From positions 62,001 through 126,000 of the forward strand of contig VWZF01004013.1 of NCBI GenBank assembly GCA_013396755.1: 64,000 bases of DNA. Reading direction: 5' to 3'. Within the stretch, counting starts at the first letter, position 1. The number at the start of each line of letters is the position of its first letter. This document shows, piece after piece, positions 25,687 through 37,109 of the stretch. Made by a program: the position numbers and the translations under genes. This stretch comes from Sclerurus mexicanus. Its lineage: Eukaryota; Chordata; Aves; Passeriformes; Furnariidae. The notes below the pieces were generated by a model. It was not told the DNA's origin, ran no database searches, and saw only the letters and a program-made list of their open reading frames with translations.

Positions 25687-28600
25687 TGTTGAAGATGAAC
25701 AAATATCGGTAGCAAAGTATTTTTTTCTGAAGTTCAGTTCTAAGAATAAAAGCTGACAGAAGTATATTTTATTACTGAATAATCTTTACACTAAGAATGT
25801 CAGATTAATGATCTGAAATTCTGGAAAATTTGTGTGGATTTTTCAAGTTTGTTCACACCAACTCTCTACTTACATGTATGTTATACAGACTCACAGACTA
25901 CATCTGAGGAATGTGTTTCAACATTATTAAATGAGTCTAAGAACATGAGACTCAAACTTTTTTTTTGTTTTTACAGTAAGAAATTACACAAATTTCTATT
26001 ATGAAGGATTTTCTTCTTAAACCAGTAAAAAATAGCCTTATAACTGCTTAAATGGGGCCTAGATCAATATCATATTAATATTACTAAGAAACATACCAAT
26101 TTTAATAGTCTCAAAATATTACTATTAGACTGTGAGTGTATAATCTGAATACAAAACCAATACAAACTCCTTAATGCCAATCTCATCTATTTATTATTAA
26201 ACACTGATGCAAATATGTTAGATGAATCACTGGCACCATAGCTATGTGATGAGTCAATTGATTTAACTCCACAGGTATCAACTGACTTAGACTGATTTAC
26301 CTCAACTGCAACTTTGTTTTGGTTCATTTTTCAGACAATGAAACTGTCTTAGCAAATTAATTTATCAAATTATCTTATCAAAGTGTATCAAATATGAAAA
26401 GAAACACTGGACTTTTTAAGAAAAAGGTACATGGAAACACCAGCTAGCTTCAAGGATGAAATAAAGTTAGGTAATCAGCAAAGGAACAATTGTTTTCAAA
26501 GAGTAAGTTAGAAATGCAGTCTCTTTTCTGAAATGTTGCTTAGTTCTTCTTTATCTTCCACTGGCTGCATAATCCTCACTATATGGTGCTATTAAATACT
26601 ATATTACTTCACTAGTTATGAGGCATCTGTAGATGCCTTTGCATGGGTGAAAATTATCACAAAGAAAACAGCATATACTTGAAATTCACACAGAAAAGTT
26701 CCCAATATTAAGTCATATAAGCCAATATCTCTTTGCATTCTAATGAGACATTTTATGCAAGTATCTGTTCTTTCCATTTCTCAGTATGACATACAAAACA
26801 CAAAATCACCACTTATCAAATATATCCAGCAAGTAAAAGTTTCCTTAGCACTTACTTTGAGTACTTTCACAATGCTAACGATTATTTTGGAATAGGGAAA
26901 ACTAGACAGGCATTCTGTCAAGGATGCTGAATACTGTACTTCTGTGTATTTCTTAAACCTGCACCATAAATGGTCCTGGCTAATAAAATAAGCATAGGGA
27001 AAATATTGTTTGCTTACCCCTTGAAGTGTGAGAAACTACTTAAGCTGAAGTTAGTGGATAAGTGTTCTAAAATTTCTATCTCCCAGTGAATTTCAGGGAT
27101 TCATAACACCTTTGTCCAGTTGTGAACAACATAGTCTGCAAAAAGAGAATAAAAGCAAAAGATGAAAGCCAACCCAAAATCATCTATAAAAATTCAAGTA
27201 TACTTGAATTTATGCATGTTTTAAGTATTGTAATCAACTTAACTCAAAGTTACATAATGCTTTTAGATACTTCTTCTATATTAAATTACTCATATTGAGT
27301 ATCAAAATAATTTTGGTAATTGAAAAAAAAATCCTTGTGTGTTGGAAATTTTTGAAGAATTAATTCCATACTACTGAGCATTTTTTTTTCAATATCCAAT
27401 AGACCAAGACTGTATCAATTGGCTTCATTGGCTCTCCTTGGATTAGATACTTGACTGACAGAAATGTAAAATATCAACCAAAACTAAGAAAGTTTTCTCA
27501 GTACAGTATGGCCTTATTATTAAACTGCTTCTTCTTTCAAGTCCCTATGAAGTTTCAAATGAAGGACCTAATGAGGCCACTAGACAGTGCACAAGTCTTG
27601 GATCATCAGTAGCCAGATTTTATTTAATACCTTCTTTCCAGTCAGCTAAGTGGGGGACAGATGGGAGCTGGTAGGTAATTTCTGTGGATTATTATAAGAG
27701 TTAGCCACTTAACACGGGATCTCAAAAATCTCTAATGTTTGGAAAACATAAGCGTTTCATATTGTCTAACAGAACTGATGCCATTTTGTGGAAGTTAGCA
27801 GGACCTTTTCTTTTCCTCCAGGGCACTGCTCCACTTGTTCACTAATTCAAATAAAAGTTGTTGGGCAAAAGTCATACATATAATCTCTTAGGTATGACCT
27901 TGAAGAAGTAACCCCATTAAATCAATTTGGTATTTATTCAGCCCTGACATGCTTGTAGCATCATTTGTTATATGAGCCTTTCAGACTTCTCAGCCAATTT
28001 AATCCATTTCATTCTAATGCTTTTGTCCTGCCTTTATTTCCATATATCTTCATTACCAGCACTCCAGCTCAAGCTGCTGTTGAAGAGTTAAGCAGGCAAT
28101 ATTTATTAAATGCAAACTCAAACAAATGTTAGCACAGAGCTACTGAAAGCACAGAGATAAAAGGCCATTTTCTGCCTTAATTAAAATTAATCAGAAATAA
28201 TGGAATGGACTGACTTGAGAAAGAATAATATAAACACATAACACTAATCTCACAAGCTCAATTTATACAATAATGTGAAACTTCAAGTCTCATTGATTTA
28301 ATACAATATTTAGGAATAGAGAAAGGTTTAGAAAATATCAGAATAAGTTCTCTTATGTGATAAAATTCACAACTTTCTGATTCAAAATCCTATTGTAATG
28401 TTTTAAAACAATTCATTATTAAGAGTTTCCTTCTGACATTGATTACAGTTAGAAAGGCTTTTGTTATGTGATCTTAATAGGCTATTAATACAAGGACAAG
28501 ATTAAGGGATTAGTTCTATCCTTCAGTAGTGCCTTCTAATGAATGGAAATTATCTATTTGTATTGATCACTGTAGGACATGTTCTTGGAGGTTCATGCTC

Positions 28601-31600
28601 ATCTTTCCATAGACTATTTAAAAAAAAACTGTCTAAAAAAGATGGACAACATTTAGCTGGTTAAATCTTTTGTTCTATTCTTTCTCACAAATATCTGGTT
28701 TTCATTTTGTGACTGCCCTGGAACCTAAGGTTTCTTTTCCTCTCTATTTCCTAGACAGTTTTCAAATAGCTATACTGAAAGAATTGAGGGGGAAAAAACC
28801 CAAAGCAAACCTATTTTGCTAGAATATTGTTGCCCTAGTCTATCTTGCCTTTCTTGAAATATTTTGTCCCATGTGCTGAGTACAGTGCAGATGCTTAATG
28901 AGATTGCTAGCAAGAAAAGTTTAGTTATTACAAATCTTGCAAAACAAGCTCAGTTCTTAGGCTTTTTACATCAGTGTAATTCAGAAAATTAATCTAAATT
29001 AACAAGATTACATTTACTTTATTATATTATATAATATATATTATGTTAAATCAGATTTAAGTGCCTTTAATCCTAAAGGAGAGTATTCACATAATTGTTT
29101 CTGTGGTTTATCTAATGCAATTTAAATTCACACTTTTAGACAATTTAATTAATTTCCCCCTGTGTCCTCATGTAGACAGACCCTTCCCCTTCTTCTAAGG
29201 CTATTCTTTTCAAAACTGTGTTGGTTGTACACCTATAGGATTTGGTAGAGTTCATTGCATTTCTCCTAGACTATTTTATAAACCTACCTCTTCTCCTTTG
29301 TATTATGCAAAAGATAATTGGTATAAGTACAATATCTTTCTTCGGGATTATTCCTGTTCCTTTAGAATGACTCACTGTCACTAGGACAATTGCAAGGAAC
29401 TGTTATAGCCCTTAGAATACTACAGGCCAGCAGAAAGTGTTGTGTTCTTGTAATTTAAGAGACGGAGCCTTTTAAAGATTGTCCAAATGAAACTCATACT
29501 AATTTGGGTATACTGTACTTTTGTCATTAACACAAGACAGCTCATTGAGGTACTGGCCAAAACATGCCCCCTTTAAAAGAGAACGTAGGCAGGGTTCTCC
29601 CGTATTATCAAATTCACCTGTGACAGGCATTAAAGTCAGATGAGTTGTTTGTTCCCACTATACCTAGTAGGAAACTGTTACTCTGATTGATAAATAGCTT
29701 CTAATATCCTGCCTAAAGATACTGATAAACAGATAATGTGCTTTTGTTTTGTTCTTTGAGTACTATAGATCTCTTTAGTTTAAGATAAGTCATGGAGAAT
29801 GATCCCCAATTAACTTACATTGCACTAAACCAGGGTCATAAATTTCCCTTAAGTGAGATTACAATTGTAGTATAGCCATTCTAAGCATATCTTCTATTTT
29901 TAATTAATTTTTCTTTTTTTTCCATTCATTCAAAAATGATTGGTTACTTCAAAAATATTGTGTCTACATTATCTTTAATGATATACAGTATTTGCCTAGC
30001 TCTAGGATCAGTGCCCCCTTTTTTCCGATTCTTATGAGCATAAATCCCTTCATAAAAGAAGCTAAAGTTAATTTTATCTTGCATTCAGCAGATCTATGAT
30101 GGCTTGGTGCTCGACCCAGACAAAAGCAGAAGAGAAAGTAAGAAAATTCTTGCTAACTGCATAGTTACTGATTACAGTGTAACCCTAAATATTTCCTAAG
30201 TCAGGAACAACCTCCAAATATTTCAATTGTTCTGAGGTGCAAGATGTAATACATAAGGTCAGTCTAGCAATGAAGAAAGTTAGATCCCTTTTTCCCATAC
30301 ATTTTTGCTTACTGATATGTGAATATAAAACATGAATATGAAAAATAATACAGCAATTTAGCTAAAGAAGAGTTATGAAAAAATTCATAATGAACACTTA
30401 AATCAAAAAGTAGATATCTTATTTAAAATTTTCTACACCATAAAACAGCAGTAAGTTCACATTACTATCCCATACTGAGAACAGTCACCCACAATGCCTT
30501 TTAATTATTAATTTAAAGAAACTGCAAAAGATGAAAGGTCTAAAATTTTACATAAAAATACTACAAGCTCCATCTAAATCTTTTACATACGTACAAACAG
30601 AATTAATATTTGCTGAAGAATAATTATGATGGTCTTCCTTGGAAAAAAATATTAAAACAAATAAATTCATATAATAAAAGTCATAAAGTTACACTGCTGT
30701 TCAGTGGTGTATTAATAAAGAAGCTTAGCTTCACCTCTACAAGGAACACAGTACATAAAAGCTACAATGTGCACCTTGAGAATGAAACCTTTTATAGGGG
30801 AGACAAGCTTAAGCCAACAAAAGAAAGTCAAATGTTTGCTGAGCTCTCACAAAAATACTGAGTCTAATATGGAAACATTAGCATACCCCAAAGATAAGCA
30901 AGATTCATGATCGGAAAGCTAATTAAAGAAGAAGAAAAGCAAACACCTAAATACATGACATAGGCGATGATGCCTGAGACAGGTTCTAGAATGATATTCT
31001 GAGTCATTAATTTACAACAGAAGTTGAGTTCCTTTTCTACAGAGTAGAAAGAAATATATGTCCACTCCTGAATACCCCAGGATGCCATTAGACTCTAATA
31101 TCTCTTGTACTGCCTAACAATAATGTTATGAAAATATGAGCAATTATTATTACTTGGTTTTAGTTTTGACCCTCCTTTCTCCTCTGAAACACAACACACA
31201 CAATGATCTTGTCTATACCTTCTTAGTGTTCTTGATCTTAATTAGGTATTATTAAACTCTGCATATTCCTTAAAACTCTTCATAAAGGAAACCTATTTAT
31301 TTTTACTGCTAATGGTGTGTTCTGAACATCATATTTTCAAAAAAGTTTCCTTTTTTTTTTTTTTTTATAATTTCCAGAACCTTCCTAACTTGTAGCATAT
31401 ACTAGGTATGATACCTCATTGTCTCTTCAGGAAAAGTACTTTTGTCCAAGAGGATAGCAGTTTTACACTGGAACTTTCATAATAAAAATATTTCAATGCC
31501 TCAGGAATGTAAGCTATGCAATTTCTTGTGTGTGGCTGGCATTCTTGCTTAAGTGGTAGCTCCTCCCTTAGCCAGGCTTTGTTGGAAGAAGAGTCAGAAT

Positions 31601-33229
31601 AATGGAATAATGTGATGTGGAGAATAATAAAGAGGTACAGAATTTCAGCACCTTTGAGAGCCAGAAACCTACAGCAATCTTGCACCTGGAGAAGTTCTCT
31701 CAGGAGAGCCATTTAATGAAAATGCGCAGTAATTGCAAGAGCAGGAATTGCACAGCAAAGCTTTATTGCATCTTTCCACTATATTTGGGCTGTCTTTGAT
31801 TTTAGCTGGAAGATTGCACATGGAAATCTCTATGCACCTTTCAGAAAGCAAACAGCAGAGTGAATAACCAAGAAAAACAGAAGAAATCTCTTCAGGAACA
31901 TAATTTGCAGCTCCATATAGAACTCATTCAAACTGATGGAATTAATGTTGAAACATTGTTTCAAAGAACAAGGGCATCTGTTCATACATGAAAAATGCAA
32001 ATATTACACAAAGGGAAACCATGACTAATACTGTTTCACTCCTTCTATTACAGTCCCATTCCTTCTGCTGCCATTAATCTGTTTCCCATTTTCCACCTTT
32101 CTTTTTCTTTCCTGGGCCTTGCAGAAGCTTGTGCAATTTTTATTTTTTTTTTTTAAATTGTTGATATTTTAAAATGTATCATATTTTGGAAAGTACCACA
32201 GAATAAGGAAGGAGTATAGAAAGGAAGACTGGAATGGAAAGCAGGGCTGAATGTTGAACAGAAACTTTCCAAGAACTTACTTTGCATCTTTTTCTTTGCC
32301 ATATGTCCTTTACTCTAAGCTTAGCTAAGTATACAAATAATACTGCTGCTAACTGATTTTAAGAACAACTAAAAGATTGTGGAAAATGCAGTGTAGTACT
32401 GCAGAAATTTCAGGGAAGATCAGCATATATATGTATTCTAAGATAACATACTACTCAATCAGGTAATGGAGAGACAAAGGATACTGTCCCAGAGAACGCG
32501 TACACTCTGTCTCCAGTTTAATGTAGATAGAAATATTACAGAGATTAATATCTGACTTTAAGTGTCTGGGTTACTTTGGGTAGAAAAAAAAGGACTCTCT
32601 AAATATGTAATTAAATTAGTCATATCCTTACTGGACCTACAAATTGTAACTTGGAGATAAAAGATGTTAAAAAAATCTGTGACTGTCTACTTTTTTTGAA
32701 ATTAGCTGGAATTTGTGGAAAAGCTGTGGAAGTCTCATGAAATTCACCTTTGCTACAAAATGAAAGACAAATTAACATCTGAATCTAAATTTTAATCTAC
32801 TGCCAACCTGATTTATGTAACACCAAATATTGTTTAGGTATTTGGGGTGTATTTTAACAAGAGCAGAATCAGATTTGTACTAGTGGTTTCAAACAACCTT
32901 TCAGTGAAGACAGACCAAGGAAGAGGTGGGTTTCTATCTTGGACATTAGGAAAAAAATAACCCTCAAAGTAATTATTAATTAAATGAGCTTACAGGCATA
33001 TTTCTGTTTTGAATCAGAAAAGCCTATCTCCCAAAAGATTCAATCCCTTGAAGAAGGGCAAAAATATCAATTCTATATTGGTGTTGTCACAGCTTACAGA
33101 GACAAAATCATATGGTAGAGTATCCAAGCTCTTAAGTAAAATATGGAACGTCTCATGTTTCTATCCATAATACAAAGCAGACAGCCAGGCTCAGATTCTC
33201 TGCTATGTTAAGAATGAGGAGGTACCAAT
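25687..33229. other. Gene-free unique AT-rich sequence
   Basis: No gene recognised. The stretch contains the 22-bp palindrome at 27190-27211, an AT-rich microsatellite-like patch near 29017-29045 and a T run near 31350. It also holds a less AT-rich block around 28020-28210 with homeodomain-type TTAATTA words that could be a conserved non-coding element. Frames at 30610-30861 plus, 30864-31088 minus and 31416-31851 (both strands) have no motif. Confidence 0.6.
27190..27211. repeat. 22-bp perfect palindrome
   Basis: AAATTCAAGTA is followed directly by its reverse complement TACTTGAATTT, with no spacer. No transposon ends or flanking duplications were seen around it. Confidence 0.85.
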
Positions 33230-33238
33230 AAAATCTAT
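33230..33238. repeat. Left 9-bp flanking direct repeat of the LTR
   Basis: AAAATCTAT lies immediately before the TG start of the 33239-33676 element and recurs exactly at 33677-33685. It is read as a target-site duplication. Confidence 0.7.
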
Positions 33239-33593
33239 TGGGGGAAGAAAAACAGTTATTAACAGAAGGAGACCTGATGGGTTTGTCCAGCAAGCCCTGG
33301 GCAGCAAATTCTGAAAGGGGTTCCTCCCTTGTATAAGATAGGAGCCTGCCAGGAGAGGATACCTTGGGGATCAGGACTGTTTTCAGCTATCTATGTGTAT
33401 TAGCCCTGTCTCCCCTTGCAAGATATGGAAGATATGGCAAGATATCTAGAAAGGCTTTGCTCCTCCTCTCCAGATGGTCCTGATGTGGAGAAGTGCTTAC
33501 TGTATAATGAAATATAGTGACTGGATTTCCTAAGCCCTAGTTAACATAACTCGGCCCCCTACCTTCTCATCAACATACTCCACTCCTCGGTTC

Positions 33594-33605
33594 TATATAT
33601 TATAA
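33594..33605 (+). promoter_or_regulatory. TATA-like box of the 438-bp LTR
   Basis: TATATATTATAA lies about 70 bp from the 3' end of the element, in a locally less AT-rich stretch (CTCCTCGGTTC just upstream). It is a candidate core promoter of the LTR. Activity is unknown. Confidence 0.4.
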
Positions 33606-33616
33606 TGCAAGTGATC

Positions 33617-33622
33617 AATAAA
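33617..33622 (+). promoter_or_regulatory. Polyadenylation signal in the 438-bp LTR
   Basis: AATAAA within GATCAATAAATGTCTCAG, placed just after the TATA-like box and 54 bp before the element end. The placement fits the U3/R border of an LTR. Confidence 0.5.
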
Positions 33623-33676
33623 TGTCTCAGTTTCTACCCCCAAACTGGGATTGTGGAGATTATTGACCAGCCAACA

Positions 33677-33685
33677 AAAATCTAT
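33677..33685. repeat. Right 9-bp flanking direct repeat of the LTR
   Basis: An exact second copy of AAAATCTAT directly after the CA end of the element. Confidence 0.7.
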
Positions 33686-33913
33686 TACAGTTCTTTGACT
33701 AAAGCATAGATGAGATTCTATTCTACTGAATTCCCTCTTTTTTTTTTCCCCCCCAATGAAATTGTTTCTGACATAATTTATTCTCTGCCCTTTCCACCTC
33801 CTTTATAAAAACTTTAAACAGTAAATTCATGCCCAGATTTGCTTATCTTTGTTGCGACTACTCAGGTTATCCACTAATAGTATAAGTGGTATAACAGAAT
33901 TCTGAATAAGAGG

Positions 33914-33939
33914 AATTATTAATTAAATAATTAATAATT
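33914..33939. repeat. 26-bp AT inverted repeat
   Basis: The arms AATTATTAATTA and TAATTAATAATT are perfect 12-bp reverse complements around AA. All bases are A or T, so chance likelihood is higher than for mixed sequence. The notable point is the second perfect hairpin five bases further on. Confidence 0.8.
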
Positions 33940-33944
33940 AATTG

Positions 33945-33968
33945 GTAGAGGAGGATGCCCTCCTCTAC
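33945..33968. repeat. 24-bp GC-richer hairpin
   Basis: GTAGAGGAGG and CCTCCTCTAC are perfect 10-bp reverse complements around ATGC. The arms are purine-rich against pyrimidine-rich, unusual in this AT-rich setting. It lies five bases from the AT palindrome and about 270 bp after the LTR. Confidence 0.85.
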
Positions 33969-36900
33969 GAATTTCTTTTTGCAAGTTTTACCAAGCAGAT
34001 GACAAAATCTGCTACTTAAGATGTATGAATTTGAAGAAGCATGTGGAAAGGGAGAGGGGAAGAAAGATGCAGCCCTATTATTGACTATGGAACACAAAAT
34101 GAGATGTGTACTGTATGTGATATTAGAGGGAAGGTACTAAGCTGTGTCTGCTCCATGTGGTTATACCTCACCTTAGGTGAAGAGCAACATTCCCACTGAT
34201 GTTAATTGCAATAGGATAAAGGCTACTGTGAGAGAATGAGATATGTCATTATGTCTCCGAAGACTGATAATGTGAGATTCTGAGTTTTGTTTGTGAAATA
34301 CACAAGTGAAGTAGTGTTGAGAATGTCCAGCCTACTTTTACAGCATTTTCATCTTTATGTTACCTTTCACGCATGTGGTGAGTATACTGACATTTTACAC
34401 TTTGTGCAAGATGAAGAGGGGATTGTGCGACACTGTCATGTCGCAAATCAATAGACTCCTCGAGAACTTGCCAAACCTTAAAAACATGAAAAACCTCTTT
34501 ATTACTGGTTCAGCATATGCCTTTGTTTACTGTGATAACACTCATTTCCCCCCTCATGAGCAGAGGTTCATGGTGACACGTTTCTAACAGCAGAGAGCTT
34601 TAAGTGTTCTTTCAATTGAAATAGTCAATGACTGCAAAAGTATGGCACAGTTTTATAGAAGTTATTTGCCTCAAAATCAGAGGTATATAACTGGTTATTA
34701 TCAGAAGACAAGTCTAGCTTTTCTCACCTGGTATCTTATCTTGATTTCTACTGACTAACAGATGCCTGAAGAATGAAAGTAACAAATTCTGCTACTGAAA
34801 ACATTGGTGCAACAGCTCTTTACCTGAATTTTTTTTTCATATATTGCAGTTAAGACAAAGGAAGTTTGAACACAGAAAAATTATATTTTCTTAGGAACGA
34901 TGAGAACAGATTTATGCTCTACCTGGGATTATATAGCAAGATCTCTGGAAAGATCGAAAAAGTCAATTTGTGCACAAAAACTAACATGTTTTCTAGATTC
35001 TTATTACTGAGTTCCAGAATGACATCTTCCTGATTCAAATTATCTGCATGAGAAGTACTTACACTTCTCTATACAAAGATATATCTTAATTTCTTTCTTT
35101 AACAGATTTTGTGTGTGGTTTAGAGATGTAACATCTGCGTATAACACTGATCTCAGGATGATAAATACAAGAGACTATAATGTTTTCAGCAGATTGAGTA
35201 ATATACGAAATGCCATACAGTTGGAGCTAAAGATTCAGAAATTTTTTTTCATGTTTTGAAAAAAGGAGGAAAAGAAAAGTATTCAAAAGCCCACATCTGA
35301 AAATTGTTATGGGATTATTTATAGTTAAGTGAAATGCAATTAAAAGATCAATATGACATCTGTTGACAGGTGAATGGAATTTAGTTTCAAAAGAAGTTAA
35401 AAATAAATATGAAGATCTTTGTTGAGTAAAAAGTCTTGGCAGGTAACTAAAAATGAAACTGTTTATGGGATATTAACCTAGAGGAAAAAAAAAAAGGAAA
35501 AATGTTCACAAATGTGTGAAAAGCCATTGTCTGCCACCAATAATACTGATGGTTTCTTGGAGATTACTATCAAGGACATGGGTATTAAACTATAAACAAA
35601 ATGTGCAAGGGGAGATTACCCTGGAATTTGTTAGGTGTTAACCAAAGTAGACTGACGGATGTGAGGAGAGGCAAGTGTATCTGCAGCAAATGTGTGAGGT
35701 ATGGTAGAATCCTGTTCACTGCTCTATTCAAGAGTCATGTGCTAGTTTCTGTGGAAAGGGAAAACTTTCACAAAGCACCCACCTTGAATGTATGGAGTCT
35801 GGAGTACATTTACCAGCAGCAGAACAGAGCAAACACACTGCTTTGGATTCCAGACCATAGATTCAGACCTTAGAAAGTGAAAGAAACCCAGTGACAAACT
35901 AATTTGCTAGCATAAACCAGCACCAAAGCCATTTTTATTCATAGTCCCAGAAGGAATATAACCTAAGAAAGAACATAGTTCTTGACTCTCAGCCTCCTGC
36001 AGCTGTTACTAAGCTGACACTGCTGATTTACTCCTCTCTCAGGTCCAGTCCTGAAGTCACAAAGCAACACTACATTTCCAGTTGCTGCCGTACTGAGGTC
36101 TCAGTATCACTGGAGAGTACAGATTTCTGATTCATTAATGCCTTTACAGTAAAGCAAGAAGGGACTGCACTGTTTAAAACCATTAAAACCATGCACTCTT
36201 TGACATTGGTCAACACTCAGGTTTGATATAATTCCTTGCAATACCAAGCAGTGGATTGGCACATGCTGACAAATCTGGAATGACCTCAAAGAGTCTAAGA
36301 TGTGGTTGAGTCCTGATGTGGTTGACAGAACATAGTAAATAAAAACTACAAACAAAAAGACAAAAAGTGCACCTAAGTAAATCAGGTTTCAATAAAGACA
36401 GACTGTGCAGAAAGAACCAATATTGCTAAATTAAAACTTACAAGTGTGCTTAAACAAGACTTGAGGAGCTGACCTAATTCTGGCTCTTATCAGAAGGGTC
36501 TCTCACCTGCAGAACTCACCCCAGCTCCTGACCACCAATTCCCACCAGCTCAAGCACTTCTCTGGCAGAGAATTAAACCAGCAAGAAAAGTCAATATTTT
36601 CTTAGAGTTGAATTGGCCTGCTAGAGGTCAGATACATACCAAGATTAGGATTGCTCATCCAAGGTTTAGAAATGACAGTGAGCAAAGCAGATTGAAGACA
36701 GATGAGACTGCCTCTCTCAGTGGGAATCAGATAACTATATCAGCTTAGTTATATCAATTTCATATACTTTTATACCCCATTTCTCTACCATAAATATATG
36801 TTTGCCTTAAAGTATTCCTGTTTTGAAATCAGAATTATTGTTGGATTTTGTTTTGGTTTGGTTCACAGGATTTCCATAAAGTAGAAAGGTTATTTGATAT

Positions 36901-37068
36901 AGACAGATGCCTCTCTTCTTTGTATCACTGGCAACATTGGCATTAATGCTCCAATCAGTTCATTCAGAAATGAGTGGTAACATGCACAAAATTAGTAGGT
37001 ACCTAATAATTTAAACTCTGTTACTGTGTTCTCTTATTACTCCAGCTCCTCACTCCACCACAGAAAGA
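33969..37068. other. Gene-free unique sequence
   Basis: No gene recognised. A block at about 34350-34600 keeps several CpG pairs and has a 7-bp-arm hairpin (TGCGACA/TGTCGCA), so it may be constrained non-coding sequence. Frames at 34357-34587 and 35601-35873 (plus) and 36107-36392 (minus) have no motif. Confidence 0.6.
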
Positions 37069-37109
37069 AAAACAAACAAACAAACAAACAAACAAACAAA
37101 CAAACAAAC
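37069..37109. repeat. (AAAC)n microsatellite
   Basis: About ten uninterrupted AAAC units. The minus-strand frame with a FVCLFVCLFVCLF-like stretch across it is the translation of this repeat, not a protein. Confidence 0.95.

Larger units (their letters stand above)
33239..33676 (+). mobile_element. Putative solo LTR (438 bp) of an endogenous retrovirus
   Basis: The element starts TGGGGGAAG and ends CCAGCCAACA, giving the TG...CA ends of an LTR. It is flanked by a perfect AAAATCTAT repeat. Toward its 3' end it carries an A/T-rich TATA-like stretch (33594-33605) and, about 12 bases on, an AATAAA (33617-33622), leaving a short tail that would be R-U5. This close TATA/AATAAA spacing resembles alpharetrovirus-like LTRs, where the poly-A signal sits at the U3/R border. 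No coding sequence or second LTR adjoins it, so it looks like a solo LTR left by recombination. A 9-bp duplication is longer than the usual 4-6 bp for retroviral integration, so the boundaries or element class could be wrong. The family is not identified. Confidence 0.6.
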
